NCBI RefSeq assembly: GCF_019218295.1
Contig: NZ_JAHUZF010000006.1
Location: 868,001-932,000 of the forward strand
DNA length: 64,000 nt
Direction: 5' to 3'
DNA from: Maritimibacter sp. DP1N21-5
Lineage (GTDB): Bacteria > Pseudomonadota > Alphaproteobacteria > Rhodobacterales > Rhodobacteraceae
The notes under the pieces are model-generated. The model was not told the DNA's origin, searched no databases, and was given only the letters and a program-made list of their open reading frames with translations. Position numbers and translations under genes: made by a program. Positions 1 through 7,919 of the stretch are shown here, piece by piece; the first letter of the stretch is position 1, and each line of letters starts with the position of its first letter.

Positions 1-280
1 CGGTGCGGCTGTCGATCACCTTCTGCTCGTCCGAGCGCCAGTCACGCATGAAATAATTGATCTCGCCCAAGGCTTCCTTGATGTAGTCGCCTTCGATCCA
101 GTAGATCGTGTTGATGCTTTCACCTGTCCGGCCGGAATACATCGCGATACGGCGCACGTCGCCCGCACCCCGAAGAAAACCCGCTGCCTTGGAATAGGTC
201 GGTGCGGCCACTACCGCAGTTGCCGCGAAGGCACCCAGCAGTGCCCGGCGGCTCAAGCCGTTCTGACTCGACATGGTCAT
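1..280 (-). CDS. DUF882 / YcbK-like murein endopeptidase, N-terminal part only
   Basis: The gene runs off the left edge of the window, so only the first ~93 residues are visible. It begins MTMSSQNGLSRRALLGAF, a twin-arginine-type signal (SRRALLG) followed by an alanine-rich segment, so the product is probably exported folded by Tat. The mature part (IAMYSGRTGESINTIYWIEG, then EINYFMRDWRSDE) matches the start of DUF882 (peptidase M15_2, YcbK/MepK-type), a family that cleaves peptidoglycan cross-links. The metal-binding region lies outside the window. The ATG at 274 is an alternative start. The gene is divergent from an L,D-transpeptidase, and the family MepK cleaves the 3-3 cross-links such enzymes make, so a functional link is an inference. 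Confidence 0.8.
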   Translation of the reverse strand, partial: MTMSSQNGLSRRALLGAFAATAVVAAPTYSKAAGFLRGAGDVRRIAMYSGRTGESINTIYWIEGDYIKEALGEINYFMRDWRSDEQKVIDSRT

Positions 281-610
281 TGTCCCAATCGTCCCAGTTT
301 CTTGCCTGTGCCCACTCGGTTCAGTGGACCGTCGTTACGCCTATCCCCCAGGCGATGACGGGACTATTGCATGGTACGATTCGTGCGCCAAGCCCCTTTG
401 GTTGCCCTTGGAAACGAATCAAGGACTTTCGGCAAGTTTTGGCTGAAAAGCCCAAAACTTCCGTTAATCCGTGTCCATTGTGTCGCAGAGGCCTCTGCAC
501 CCGGTCAAACCCCCAGATATGCCGGGTTTGTGATTTTCTCGCGCAAGAGGCTGTGGCAAGAATTGGCCTATCGCCGCAAAACCTTTGGCCATGATATCTG
601 AGGGGACAGA
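281..610. other. Divergent intergenic region between DUF882 and L,D-transpeptidase genes
   Basis: This 330-bp non-coding stretch must hold the promoters of both divergent cell-wall genes. The clearest structure is an inverted repeat at 434-460. I found no confident -35/-10 pair. The short reading frames in both strands lack ribosome sites and are not called. Confidence 0.5.
434..460. repeat. Inverted repeat AAGTTTTGG-N9-CCAAAACTT
   Basis: Two perfect 9-bp arms (434-442 and 452-460) flank a 9-bp centre, about 150 bp before the L,D-transpeptidase start and 154 bp before the DUF882 start. The dyad symmetry and position fit an operator or a hairpin. There is no T-tract, so it is not an obvious terminator. 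Confidence 0.5.
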
Positions 611-2218
611 ATGATTTTTCACCGGTACCGCGTTTCTGCGTTCGTTCTTGCCGCATCTCTCGCCGCGTCGACGGCGATTTCCACGCTTCCCGCGCTGTCA
701 CAGACCATCTCGACCTTCGCGCAATCGGTGGCCGAAGCCGCCGTGGGCGACGAGGAGGTGGCCGCCTTCTACCGTGACAACGGTTACGAGCCGATCTGGA
801 CCTCGGGTTCGGACGCGCATCAGGCGCGGATCCTTGCGCTCTTCCAGGCGATCCAGCATGCCGACGACCACGGCTTGCCGCTTGCCGATTACGACACTGC
901 CGCGCTCGAAGCCGAGATGCGCGCCATCGACAGTCCGCGCGACCTTGGCCGGGTCGAGGTCGAATTGTCGAAGTTGCTCCTGACCTATGCCCGCCAGATC
1001 GAGACGGGTATCCTGACGCCTGCCGCAGTGGACGACGGGATCAAGCGCGAGGTGCCCCTGCGTGACCGAACCGAGATCCTCAAAAGTTTCGCGGCCGCGC
1101 AGCCGGCACCCTTCCTGCGCTCGCTGCCGCCCAAGTCCGAAGAATACGCGCGCTTGATGCGCGAGAAGCTCCACCTTGAACACCTGCGCGCTTCCGGTGG
1201 CTGGGGTCCGACGGTCACGGCATCCGCCCTCGAGCCGGGGGCCACGGGCCCGCAGGTCATCGAGCTTCGCAACCGGCTCATCAAGATGGGCTACCTCGAC
1301 CGCAGCGCGACCCAGACCTATGACGACAACATCCGTCGCGCGGTGCAGCGGTTCCAGACCGATATGGGGCTGGGCACCGACGGTGTCGCGGGTGCCGGAA
1401 CGATGTCCGAGATCAACACCTCGATCGAAGACCGGCTCGAGTCCATCGTGGTCGCGATGGAGCGCGAGCGCTGGATGAACATTGAGCGGGGCGACCGCTA
1501 TGTCTGGGTCAACCTGACCACCTTCACGGCGCGGATCGTGGACGGCGGCAAGGTGACGTTCGAGACGCGGTCCGTCATCGGAAAGAACATCTCGACCCAT
1601 CGCACGCCCGAGTTCTCGGACACGATGGAGCATATGATCGTGAACCCGAGCTGGCATGTGCCGCGCTCCATCATCGTGAGCGAGTATCTTCCCGCGTTGC
1701 AGCGCAACCCGGGGGCCGCGGGGCATCTGCGGATCACCGACGGGGCAGGCCGTGTCGTGAGCCGCGCGACGGACTTTTCGAAATATTCGGCCCGCAGCTT
1801 CCCCTTCGCGATGAGCCAGCCGCCGGGGCCGGGCAACGCGCTGGGATACGTGAAGTTCATGTTCCCGAACCAGTACAACATCTACCTGCACGACACGCCG
1901 TCCAAGAGTCTCTTCGACCATGACGTGCGCGCCTATTCCCATGGCTGCATCCGGCTCGCCCAGCCCTTCGACTTCGCCTATGCGATGCTCGCGCCCCAGA
2001 CGAACGATCCGGTCGGGGACTTCCAGCGTGTCCTGAAGTCCGGCGCTGAAACCAAGATCGACCTGGAACAGCCGGTTCCCGTGCACCTCGTCTATCGCAC
2101 GGCCTATACCGACACGCGCGGCGTGATGAACTATCGCGACGATATCTATGGGCGCGACGCCCGGATCTGGGATGCGCTGCAGGCCGCCGGAGTGACATTG
2201 CGCGCGCTCGAGAGCTGA
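611..2218 (+). CDS. L,D-transpeptidase, YcbB-like (YkuD domain with peptidoglycan-binding domain)
   Basis: The protein has 535 residues, close to YcbB-type enzymes. Residues 1-31 form a signal peptide ending near ALSQT, so it is periplasmic. Residues 40-200 are an N-terminal scaffold region. About 208-272 is a PG_binding_1 domain (ATGPQVIELRNRLIKMGYL, then GVAGAGTM). About 295-465 is the YkuD catalytic domain with the SHGCIRL motif; Cys446 is the nucleophile and an upstream His lies in IYLHDTP. Such enzymes form 3-3 cross-links in peptidoglycan or anchor proteins to it. The ATG is preceded by a good ribosome site (AGGGGAC). A strong hairpin follows the stop. Confidence 0.93.
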   Translation: MIFHRYRVSAFVLAASLAASTAISTLPALSQTISTFAQSVAEAAVGDEEVAAFYRDNGYEPIWTSGSDAHQARILALFQAIQHADDHGLPLADYDTAALEAEMRAIDSPRDLGRVEVELSKLLLTYARQIETGILTPAAVDDGIKREVPLRDRTEILKSFAAAQPAPFLRSLPPKSEEYARLMREKLHLEHLRASGGWGPTVTASALEPGATGPQVIELRNRLIKMGYLDRSATQTYDDNIRRAVQRFQTDMGLGTDGVAGAGTMSEINTSIEDRLESIVVAMERERWMNIERGDRYVWVNLTTFTARIVDGGKVTFETRSVIGKNISTHRTPEFSDTMEHMIVNPSWHVPRSIIVSEYLPALQRNPGAAGHLRITDGAGRVVSRATDFSKYSARSFPFAMSQPPGPGNALGYVKFMFPNQYNIYLHDTPSKSLFDHDVRAYSHGCIRLAQPFDFAYAMLAPQTNDPVGDFQRVLKSGAETKIDLEQPVPVHLVYRTAYTDTRGVMNYRDDIYGRDARIWDALQAAGVTLRALES

Positions 2219-2236
2219 GACATCGAACCATGCGAG

Positions 2237-2263
2237 CCGGGCGCGGGGGCATCCCGCGCCCGG
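2237..2263 (+). terminator. Hairpin terminator after the L,D-transpeptidase gene
   Basis: Perfect 11-bp arms (CCGGGCGCGGG and CCCGCGCCCGG) enclose a 5-base loop 18 bases after the stop. The tail is only weakly T-rich (TGTCGTTG), so termination efficiency is uncertain. Confidence 0.6.
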
Positions 2264-2344
2264 TGTCGTTGCGGCCCGCCGTCGCATCCCTGTTTCATTT
2301 GGGTGGCATAGGCGCGTAAAAAGCAGCTACCATGGGGCAAAGCG

Positions 2345-2620
2345 ATGAAAGACATGACCAACACGATCGAGCACACGATTATCGACATTCTGGCGCGTCA
2401 AGCGGTGCTGGAGCCGTCCGAGATCGCGTTGGAGCATCGTCTAGATGCGCTTGGCATCGACAGCCTTGGCATGGTCGAAACGATCTTCGCGATCGAAGAG
2501 ACCTTCGACATCTCGGTGCCCTTCAACGCGAACGAACCCGGAGCGGGAGGACTCGACCTCTCGACCGTCGCCGCGCTGGTCGCGGCGGTGCGCGGTCTGC
2601 TCTCTGAACCGGCCGCCTGA
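2345..2620 (+). CDS. Acyl carrier protein
   Basis: This 91-residue acidic helical protein carries the phosphopantetheine attachment motif LGIDSLGMVE with Ser40. It fits the ACP fold: helix I 8-22, motif, helix II, helix III near 73-88. The insert FNANEPGAGGLDLSTV before the last helix differs from housekeeping AcpP, so this is probably a specialised carrier. It lies 8 bases before a ketosynthase gene and almost certainly shares its transcript. No acyltransferase, ketoreductase or phosphopantetheinyl transferase is adjacent, so the acyl product is unknown. The ATG at 2354 (MTNTIEH) is an alternative start. Confidence 0.85.
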   Translation: MKDMTNTIEHTIIDILARQAVLEPSEIALEHRLDALGIDSLGMVETIFAIEETFDISVPFNANEPGAGGLDLSTVAALVAAVRGLLSEPAA

Positions 2621-2628
2621 AGCGGCAC

Positions 2629-3834
2629 ATGCGGCGCGTCGTCATCACCGGTGCGGGCACGATCAATCCGCTGGCCTCGACTTACCCGGAGACGCTCGCA
2701 GCGATGACGGCCGGAACCGTTGCCATCGGTCCGCTCGATATTCCCGGGGTCGAGAAGCTTTCGGTCAAGATCGGCGCGCAAGTCAAAGGCTTCGAGCCGT
2801 CCGATCATTTCGACAAGCAGCAACTCGGCCTCCTTGACCGTTTCTCCCAGTTCGCGCTGGTCGCCGGGCGGGAGGCGATGGAGACCTCTGGCCTGAGCGT
2901 GACCGAGCGTCTCGCGCCACGGATCGGAGCGATCCTGGGGAATTCCGGCGGCGGCATGGGCACGCAGGACGATGCTTTCCGGGCCGTCTATGCCGAAGGC
3001 AAGTCGCGCGTGCATCCCTTTACGGTGCCGCGGCTGATGTCGAACGCGCCGAGCGCGCATCTCGCCATGGCCTTCGGTCTGCGCGGACCGAGCTTCACCG
3101 TCTCCTCCGCCTGCGCATCGTCCAACCATGCGATGGGCGAAGCGGCGGCGATGATCCGCTCCGGCCGGGCCGATGTGATGCTGACCGGGGGGACGGAGGC
3201 CATGCTCACCTTCGGCGGCCTCAAGGCCTGGGAGGGGTTGCGGGTCATGTCTCAGACGGGCTGCCGGCCCTTCTCCGCCACCCGCGACGGCATGGTGCAG
3301 GGCGAGGGCGCGGCGGTCTTCGTCTTCGAGGACCGTGACCACGCCAAGGCACGCGGTGCGCCCATCCTGGCCGAGGTTGCGGGCTTCGCCATGACTTCGG
3401 ACGCGAGCGATATCGTCATGCCGGACCAACGCGGCGCGGCCTCGGCGATGGCAGGCGCGCTGATCGACGCGCGTCTCGCTCCGGGCGAGATCGGCTATAT
3501 CAACGCCCATGGCACGGGGACCGCGGCAAACGACAGGGTCGAGGCCGCGGCGATCCGCGAGGTGTTCGGCACGGCGGCGGACGGTATCCCCGTCTCGGCC
3601 ACCAAGTCGATGCATGGTCACCTGATCGGCGCGGCCGGCGCTGTCGAATTGATCGCCTGTCTGGCGGCACTCGGGGGCACCATCCCGCCCACCATGGGCT
3701 GCGACACGCCGGATCCGGACCTGCCGCTCGACCTCGTCACCGGCGCCGCCCGCGCGGCGCGCCCACGCGCCGTCCTGTCCAACGCCTTTGCCTTCGGTGG
3801 CATGAACGCGGTGATTGTCCTGACGGCAGGGTGA
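2629..3834 (+). CDS. Beta-ketoacyl-ACP synthase, FabF-like
   Basis: The protein has 401 residues, normal for KAS II-type condensing enzymes. The catalytic set is intact: Cys162 in SSACASSNHA, His294 in INAHGTGTAANDRVE, Lys326 and His331 in SATKSMHGHLIGAAG, plus the glycine-rich FAFGGMNAVI end. It should condense acyl groups with malonyl-ACP, probably on the ACP encoded 8 bases upstream. The ribosome site is weak, suggesting translational coupling to that gene. Housekeeping fabF normally sits with acpP/fabG, which are absent here, so this looks like a dedicated pair for a special lipid. The specificity cannot be read from sequence. Confidence 0.88.
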   Translation: MRRVVITGAGTINPLASTYPETLAAMTAGTVAIGPLDIPGVEKLSVKIGAQVKGFEPSDHFDKQQLGLLDRFSQFALVAGREAMETSGLSVTERLAPRIGAILGNSGGGMGTQDDAFRAVYAEGKSRVHPFTVPRLMSNAPSAHLAMAFGLRGPSFTVSSACASSNHAMGEAAAMIRSGRADVMLTGGTEAMLTFGGLKAWEGLRVMSQTGCRPFSATRDGMVQGEGAAVFVFEDRDHAKARGAPILAEVAGFAMTSDASDIVMPDQRGAASAMAGALIDARLAPGEIGYINAHGTGTAANDRVEAAAIREVFGTAADGIPVSATKSMHGHLIGAAGAVELIACLAALGGTIPPTMGCDTPDPDLPLDLVTGAARAARPRAVLSNAFAFGGMNAVIVLTAG

Positions 3835-3856
3835 AGGGGAACGCCACCCGACGTGA

Positions 3857-3886
3857 AAAGGCCGCGCAGGGTGCTGCGCGGCCTTT
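3857..3886. terminator. Bidirectional intrinsic terminator
   Basis: A 12-bp perfect stem (AAAGGCCGCGCA / TGCGCGGCCTTT) with a 6-base loop lies between the ketosynthase gene and the convergent ialB-like gene. T-runs flank it on both strands. Confidence 0.8.
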
Positions 3887-3918
3887 GTCTTTGAGAGCGT
3901 TTGCCTGGGGGCGACGCG

Positions 3919-4620
3919 TTACTGCGCCGGTGCCTGAGCCGCCGGTTTCTCCAGTGAGTTCCAGGCGTCGGTGAAGCCGGAGAGCGACAGGGGCAGTTCG
4001 ACCTTCTGGTCGGGCGCAGCGGTCGGGACGACGGTCACGATCGCCTCGTTGCCCTTCATGAAGCTGTCGACTTCACCCGATGTATAGCCGATCTGGGCGA
4101 CGCAGCCGTTCGGATCGCAGAAGCGGAACGGATAGCGCTTGGGCGCGGCGGCATCGACGCCGACGGTGATCTGCTGGGTGAGCAGCACGCCGAGCGGGAC
4201 GATGACCATGGAGCCCGCGACCGCCTCGTTTCCGTCCGGCAGCTTGCCGATCGAGACCTTGCCCACGGGCGCGCCTTCGGGCTCTTCACGCAGGAACTGG
4301 GTGATCTGGCAGGGCGCGGGGCCTTCGTTTCCGGGGATGCGCAGGCATTCACGCTGCCAGTCACCGAAGACCTCGTCCACATAGGTCTCGATCTGCTGTG
4401 AGGCGTCGCCTTCGGCGCCTGTCGCCTCGCCCATGTCGAGATCCGGCAAGGTGGTGTCGGGTGTCGCGGGCGTTTCGGCCTCGGCTGCAGGCGCCTCTTC
4501 GGCGGGGGTTTCGGTCGTCGTATCCTGTGCAAAGGCCGGGCCGGCGACGGCCAGCAGAGCGGCGAGGCTCAGCGGCGTCACGAGCGAGGTCAGGCTGAAA
4601 GGTTTCACAGTATCTGCCAT
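3919..4620 (-). CDS. Invasion-associated locus B (IalB) family secreted protein
   Basis: The start at 4620 (MADTVKPFSLTSL) is preferred over an upstream ATG because it has a GGAAA ribosome site and opens a signal peptide (LAALLAVAGPAFAQ). The 233-residue product has a low-complexity Glu/Ala/Pro/Thr segment after the signal, then the IalB domain: GDWQRECL, PCQITQFLREEPEG, RYPFRFCDPNGCVAQIG. The cysteines (in RECL, PCQI, RFCDPNGC) probably form disulfides. The family is widespread in free-living alphaproteobacteria despite its name; its function outside Bartonella is unknown. A good promoter lies at 4813-4841. Confidence 0.85.
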   Translation of the reverse strand: MADTVKPFSLTSLVTPLSLAALLAVAGPAFAQDTTTETPAEEAPAAEAETPATPDTTLPDLDMGEATGAEGDASQQIETYVDEVFGDWQRECLRIPGNEGPAPCQITQFLREEPEGAPVGKVSIGKLPDGNEAVAGSMVIVPLGVLLTQQITVGVDAAAPKRYPFRFCDPNGCVAQIGYTSGEVDSFMKGNEAIVTVVPTAAPDQKVELPLSLSGFTDAWNSLEKPAAQAPAQ

Positions 4621-4663
4621 CTTGGTTTCCCTGTCTGGTCGTCTTGAATTGCTGCTGTCGGTA

Positions 4664-4771
4664 TCATGGGCCGGAGGCAAGGTCAGCCCCCAATCGGAGG
4701 CCTGCATCTTTTCGCCGATCGGGCCGCCAGACCATAAGAAAAAGGGTCCGCAGATGCGAACCCCTTCCCAT
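4664..4771 (-). CDS. Possible 35-residue leader peptide upstream of the IalB-like gene
   Basis: A 35-codon frame starts MGRGSHLRTLFLMVWRP and is preceded by GGGAG nine bases before its ATG, about 35 bases after the predicted transcription start. The terminator-like hairpin at 4736-4763 lies within its early codons. That arrangement recalls transcription attenuation, but the peptide has no run of a single regulatory amino acid. It may equally be chance translation of a small RNA. Confidence 0.25.
   Translation of the reverse strand: MGRGSHLRTLFLMVWRPDRRKDAGLRLGADLASGP
4736..4763 (-). terminator. Terminator-like hairpin between promoter and IalB-like start
   Basis: Read on the minus strand, GGGTTCGC and GCGGACCC form a stem with one mismatch and a 4-base loop, followed by TTTTTCTT. 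It lies ~45-70 bases after the predicted start of transcription. It could end a ~70-nt small RNA or act as an attenuator. Confidence 0.6.
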
Positions 4772-4812
4772 TTTTTATTTCTCCCTGCCGGACTGGCCGA
4801 CTTATGGGCCGA

Positions 4813-4841
4813 ACGCTACGACAGGATCACGCACCCGTCAA
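4813..4841 (-). promoter_or_regulatory. Sigma70-like promoter for the IalB-like gene or a small RNA
   Basis: On the minus strand TTGACG and TAGCGT are separated by exactly 17 bases. Transcription would start near 4806. The gene start lies ~186 bases downstream, beyond the hairpin at 4736-4763. Confidence 0.6.
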
Positions 4842-4939
4842 CAGCGGTTTGATCAATATTTCCGGAACCTTCGCGGGCTTGGTTCAAGGACCGTGGAGCT
4901 CGGGCGATCGCATCATTGCTGAACATGGCCCGGGTATGC

Positions 4940-4966
4940 AAAAAAACCGCGCCCCGAAGAGCGCGG
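4940..4966 (-). terminator. Orphan intrinsic terminator on the minus strand
   Basis: Read on the minus strand, CCGCGC and GCGCGG enclose an 8-base loop and are followed by seven T. No annotated minus-strand gene lies within the 140 bases upstream, because the next gene (5105) is on the plus strand. The terminator therefore implies an unannotated short transcript. Confidence 0.7.
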
Positions 4967-5075
4967 CAGTCAGACAGGGAGGACGTCGCCCGGTGACTTG
5001 CGGCATCGTCGGATGTGCGAGGCCGGGCAAGAACACACTGGCACCAAGGGGTTAAGAATGTATTGTCCTGACAGA
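4940..5075 (-). ncRNA. Candidate small RNA ending at the orphan terminator
   Basis: The minus strand between ~5075 and 4940 shows a GCCCGG/CCGGGC stem enclosing a smaller CATC-CGAC-GATG hairpin, then a single-stranded CGTCCTCCCTGTC segment that could pair with ribosome-binding sites, then a canonical terminator. The 5' end is not defined; I see no convincing promoter. I do not recognise a known RNA family. Confidence 0.3.
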
Positions 5076-5104
5076 ACGTTGCGTTTTCATTGAAAGGGTC
5101 GGGC

Positions 5105-6661
5105 ATGGAAGGGGCTGTATTCATCGGCGGCGGGGGCGAGGGCTACGGCATGCAGCAGGGTCTCTTGCTCAAATACGCCAACCGGCACGGACTGGTCGCC
5201 GGCGCGACCGGGACCGGGAAATCGGTGACCTTGCAGATCCTCGCCGAGGGCTTTTCCAAGGCGGGCGTGCCGGTGTTCCTGGCCGATGTGAAGGGCGACC
5301 TGTCGGGGCTCGCGGGCAGCATGTCGGAGGCCCACAAGCTGCATGAGGCCTTCCAGAAGCGGGCGGGCACCATCGGGTTCACCGATTATGTCTATGAAGC
5401 CTTTCCGGTGACCTTCTGGGATCTTTACGGCGAACAGGGCCACCCGATCCGCACGACGGTGTCGGAGATGGGGCCCTTGCTCCTCGCCCGGTTGCTTGAG
5501 CTGTCCGACGCGCAGGAGGGCGTGCTCAACATCGCCTTCCGGGTCGCGGACGAACAGGGGATGGCGCTCCTTGACCTCAAGGACCTGCAGGCACTCCTCG
5601 TCTGGGTCGGCCAGAACGCCGAGGACCTGTCGCTGCGCTATGGAAATGTCGCGACCGCCTCGGTGGGCGCGATCCAGCGTGCGCTTCTCGTGCTGGAGAA
5701 CCAGGGCGGGCAGTTGCTCTTCGGGGAACCGGCGCTGGAATTGTCCGATCTCATGCGCACCGAAACGAACGGGCAGGGTCGGATCTCGATCCTCGCGTCG
5801 GACAAGCTCATGGCCTCGCCCAAGCTTTACGCGACCTTCCTGCTGTGGCTCCTGTCCGAGCTCTTCGAGGAACTGCCCGAGGTGGGCGATCCCGACAAAC
5901 CCAAGCTCGTGTTCTTCTTTGACGAGGCGCATCTGCTCTTCGATGACGCGCCCAAGGCACTTGTGGACAAGGTCGAACAGGTCGCGCGGTTGATCCGGTC
6001 CAAGGGGGTCGGCGTCTATTTTATCACGCAGAACCCGGCGGATGTGCCCGAGGATATCCTCGGACAGCTCGGCAACCGCATCCAGCACGCTCTGCGCGCC
6101 TTTACGGCGAAGGATCAGAAGGAACTCCGGCAGGCGGCCGAGACCTATCGCGACAATCCGCGCTTCTCGACGGAAGAGGCGATCCGCGAGGTCGGCACCG
6201 GCGAGGCGGTCACCTCGATGCTCGAAGCCAAGGGTGCCCCGGGGATCGTGGAGCGCACGCTCATTCGCCCGCCCTCGTCCAATCTGGGTGCGATCGACCC
6301 GGGGCTCAGGGCACAGGTCATCGCGGCCTCGCCGATCGCCGGGAAATACGAGACCCTGATCGACCGCGAAAGCGCGTTTGAAGTCCTGACCAAACGTGCG
6401 GCGGAGGCCGCGAAAGAAGCGGAAGAGGCCGAGCGCAAGGAAGAACAACAGGAGGAGGCCGAGCGCGAATTCGCGAACGCGCGGCGTTATGACGGCGGGC
6501 GCAGTTCGGGTGCTTCGACCCGGACGTCAGGGTCCCGGTCGCGTAAACCCGCGCCGACCTTCGGCGAGGAGGTGGCGAAAGTGGTGATCAAGGAACTGAA
6601 GGGCACGACCGGGCGACGCATCGTGCGCGGCATTCTGGGCGGCATCTTCAAGGCGCGCTGA
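5105..6661 (+). CDS. HerA-like / DUF853 P-loop ATPase (YjgR family)
   Basis: The 518-residue product has Walker A GATGTGKS at residues 33-40 and Walker [13 protein letters not shown], followed by the family's [20 protein letters not shown] segment. The C-terminal part (~415-480) is charged and helical (many Glu/Lys/Arg, probably coiled coil), then a basic end. DUF853 proteins are HerA-FtsK ATPases whose exact role is unsettled; a nucleic-acid translocase or helicase is the usual inference. The ATG at 5105 has an AAGGG ribosome site; a TTG at 5090 is an alternative. The gene appears monocistronic. Confidence 0.88.
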   Translation: MEGAVFIGGGGEGYGMQQGLLLKYANRHGLVAGATGTGKSVTLQILAEGFSKAGVPVFLADVKGDLSGLAGSMSEAHKLHEAFQKRAGTIGFTDYVYEAFPVTFWDLYGEQGHPIRTTVSEMGPLLLARLLELSDAQEGVLNIAFRVADEQGMALLDLKDLQALLVWVGQNAEDLSLRYGNVATASVGAIQRALLVLENQGGQLLFGEPALELSDLMRTETNGQGRISILASDKLMASPKLYATFLLWLLSELFEELPEVGDPDKPKLVFFFDEAHLLFDDAPKALVDKVEQVARLIRSKGVGVYFITQNPADVPEDILGQLGNRIQHALRAFTAKDQKELRQAAETYRDNPRFSTEEAIREVGTGEAVTSMLEAKGAPGIVERTLIRPPSSNLGAIDPGLRAQVIAASPIAGKYETLIDRESAFEVLTKRAAEAAKEAEEAERKEEQQEEAEREFANARRYDGGRSSGASTRTSGSRSRKPAPTFGEEVAKVVIKELKGTTGRRIVRGILGGIFKAR

Positions 6662-6671
6662 ACGCCCCTGT

Positions 6672-7013
6672 TTAGTCGAGCGTATAGACCTGCGAGCCGC
6701 GCGGGGACGTGATCGTCGCGCGGCCGCCGTTGATCTCCATCCGCTGGCATTCCGACCCGGCCAAGCGCTCGGGCGCATTGATCGTGCGGCAGAAGCGCCC
6801 GTTCGAAATCGACCAGTCCCCCTCGAGCGTGTCGGGACCGACCGACCCGTGCAGCGCCCCGCCCGTGTCCAGCGTGAGGACCGTTGGTCCCGCCGTCAGC
6901 GTGCGCCCTTCGAGCGCGGCGAACATCTCGTCGTCGTCGGCAAAGGCCGGCACGGGGGCGACAAGAAAAAGGGAGCTCAAGATGGAAGCGCCTATATGTG
7001 CCATCTTCGACAT
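6672..7013 (-). CDS. Small secreted protein of unknown function
   Basis: The start at 7013 has an excellent ribosome site (GAAGGAGATCGCC). The 113-residue product begins with a signal peptide (MSKMAHIGASILSSLFLVAPVP, cut near AFA) and is predicted periplasmic. The mature part (GSVGPDTLEGDWSISNGRFC, then LAGSECQRMEINGG) looks like a small beta-barrel of the type seen in roseobacter secreted proteins, with two Cys that may form a disulfide. I do not recognise a named family. It is the last gene of a minus-strand series and converges on the DUF853 gene with only 10 bases between the stops. Confidence 0.7.
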   Translation of the reverse strand: MSKMAHIGASILSSLFLVAPVPAFADDDEMFAALEGRTLTAGPTVLTLDTGGALHGSVGPDTLEGDWSISNGRFCRTINAPERLAGSECQRMEINGGRATITSPRGSQVYTLD

Positions 7014-7192
7014 GGCGATCTCCTTCTGCGGACCTTGGACACCTCCGGCCAAGGCTGCGCTCATGCGGGGAAAGTCAGGCTGGACGGGCGTCTCCCGTCC
7101 GGCGGAGGTAACGATCCCTCGCTTCGGGCACAACGCGGAAGTGCACCGATAGGTTCATGATAACCTGAAAGTTGTTGCGCTGCGGTAAACTC

Positions 7193-7834
7193 TTAGAGTG
7201 CGCCCGTTCGTCCGCAGGCGACCGGATAGGTGATCCGGGCCGGATCATAGCGGGTTGCCGTGCGAAAGCAGGTCACGCGCCCGATGCCGTCGGCCCACAG
7301 GGTGTTGGGGTCCTCCTGCGCCATGCCTTGCCACCAGTTGAGGCCTGACGCCGTTCTCGCGCCAGGTGCGGTTTCGCGCAGGACCTCGAAATGCAGGTGG
7401 GGATAGGATGACAGCATCCCGCTTTCTCCCAGTGTGCCTATCTTTTGCCCGCGCCGAACCGTGGCACCGGTTTCCACCAGGCGTCGGTCGAGGTGGTAAT
7501 AGGCGGTGACGACGCGTCGTCCGGTGGCATCGGGCGCATGTTCGACATAGATCCGGTTGCCGTAGATGGGTTCGTTGAAGGAGGCGGTCACCCTGCCGTC
7601 GGCGGCCGCGAGAACCGGCGTCCCGACCACCGCGGCCACGTCGACGCCCCGGTGCCCCGGCTCGCCGTCCTTGGTCAGGGGCATGTATTGTTGGGCGATG
7701 GAGGGCGCGTCCGGCGGCATGATCACCGCGATCTTGGGTTCCACATGGGCGCGGTAGGGCACGGCCGTGCCGAACCCCGCGCGGTCACAGCCGGAGAGGG
7801 TGATGAGGATGAGGAAGATGGTCGTGAACCGCAT
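7193..7834 (-). CDS. M23 family metallopeptidase, lipoprotein
   Basis: The ATG at 7834 (MRFTTIFLILITLSGCD) gives a lipoprotein signal with lipobox LSGC, so the product is membrane-anchored in the periplasm. The LytM/M23 domain carries the zinc ligands His61 and Asp65 (HRGVD) and His148 (HLHFE), with catalytic His114 and His146 also present. It should therefore be an active peptidoglycan endopeptidase rather than a degenerate activator. There is no LysM domain or coiled coil. A GTG at 7858 is an alternative start but would push the signal peptide inward. The gene lies 85 bases downstream of the MBL-like gene. Confidence 0.88.
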   Translation of the reverse strand: MRFTTIFLILITLSGCDRAGFGTAVPYRAHVEPKIAVIMPPDAPSIAQQYMPLTKDGEPGHRGVDVAAVVGTPVLAAADGRVTASFNEPIYGNRIYVEHAPDATGRRVVTAYYHLDRRLVETGATVRRGQKIGTLGESGMLSSYPHLHFEVLRETAPGARTASGLNWWQGMAQEDPNTLWADGIGRVTCFRTATRYDPARITYPVACGRTGAL

Positions 7835-7919
7835 GGAGACCCCGTCGTCGGGGGTCACCTACACCCGGACCCGCTGATCCAGCCAGTCTTGTTTTTGGTC
7901 AGGACAAGCCTTCAGAACG

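Larger units (their letters stand above)
4621..5104. other. Intergenic region upstream of the IalB-like and DUF853 genes
   Basis: This 484-bp region separates two divergent genes and contains more than promoters. On the minus strand it carries, in transcription order, an orphan terminator (4940-4966), a good sigma70-like promoter (4813-4841) and a second terminator-like hairpin (4736-4763) lying between that promoter and the ialB-like start. A small reading frame with its own ribosome site spans the second hairpin (4664-4771). On the plus strand a weak promoter precedes the DUF853 gene. Confidence 0.5.

Noticed and set aside
698..2287. 529-codon minus-strand frame opposite the L,D-transpeptidase
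   Set aside because: Shadow frame with no domain; the plus strand is clearly coding.
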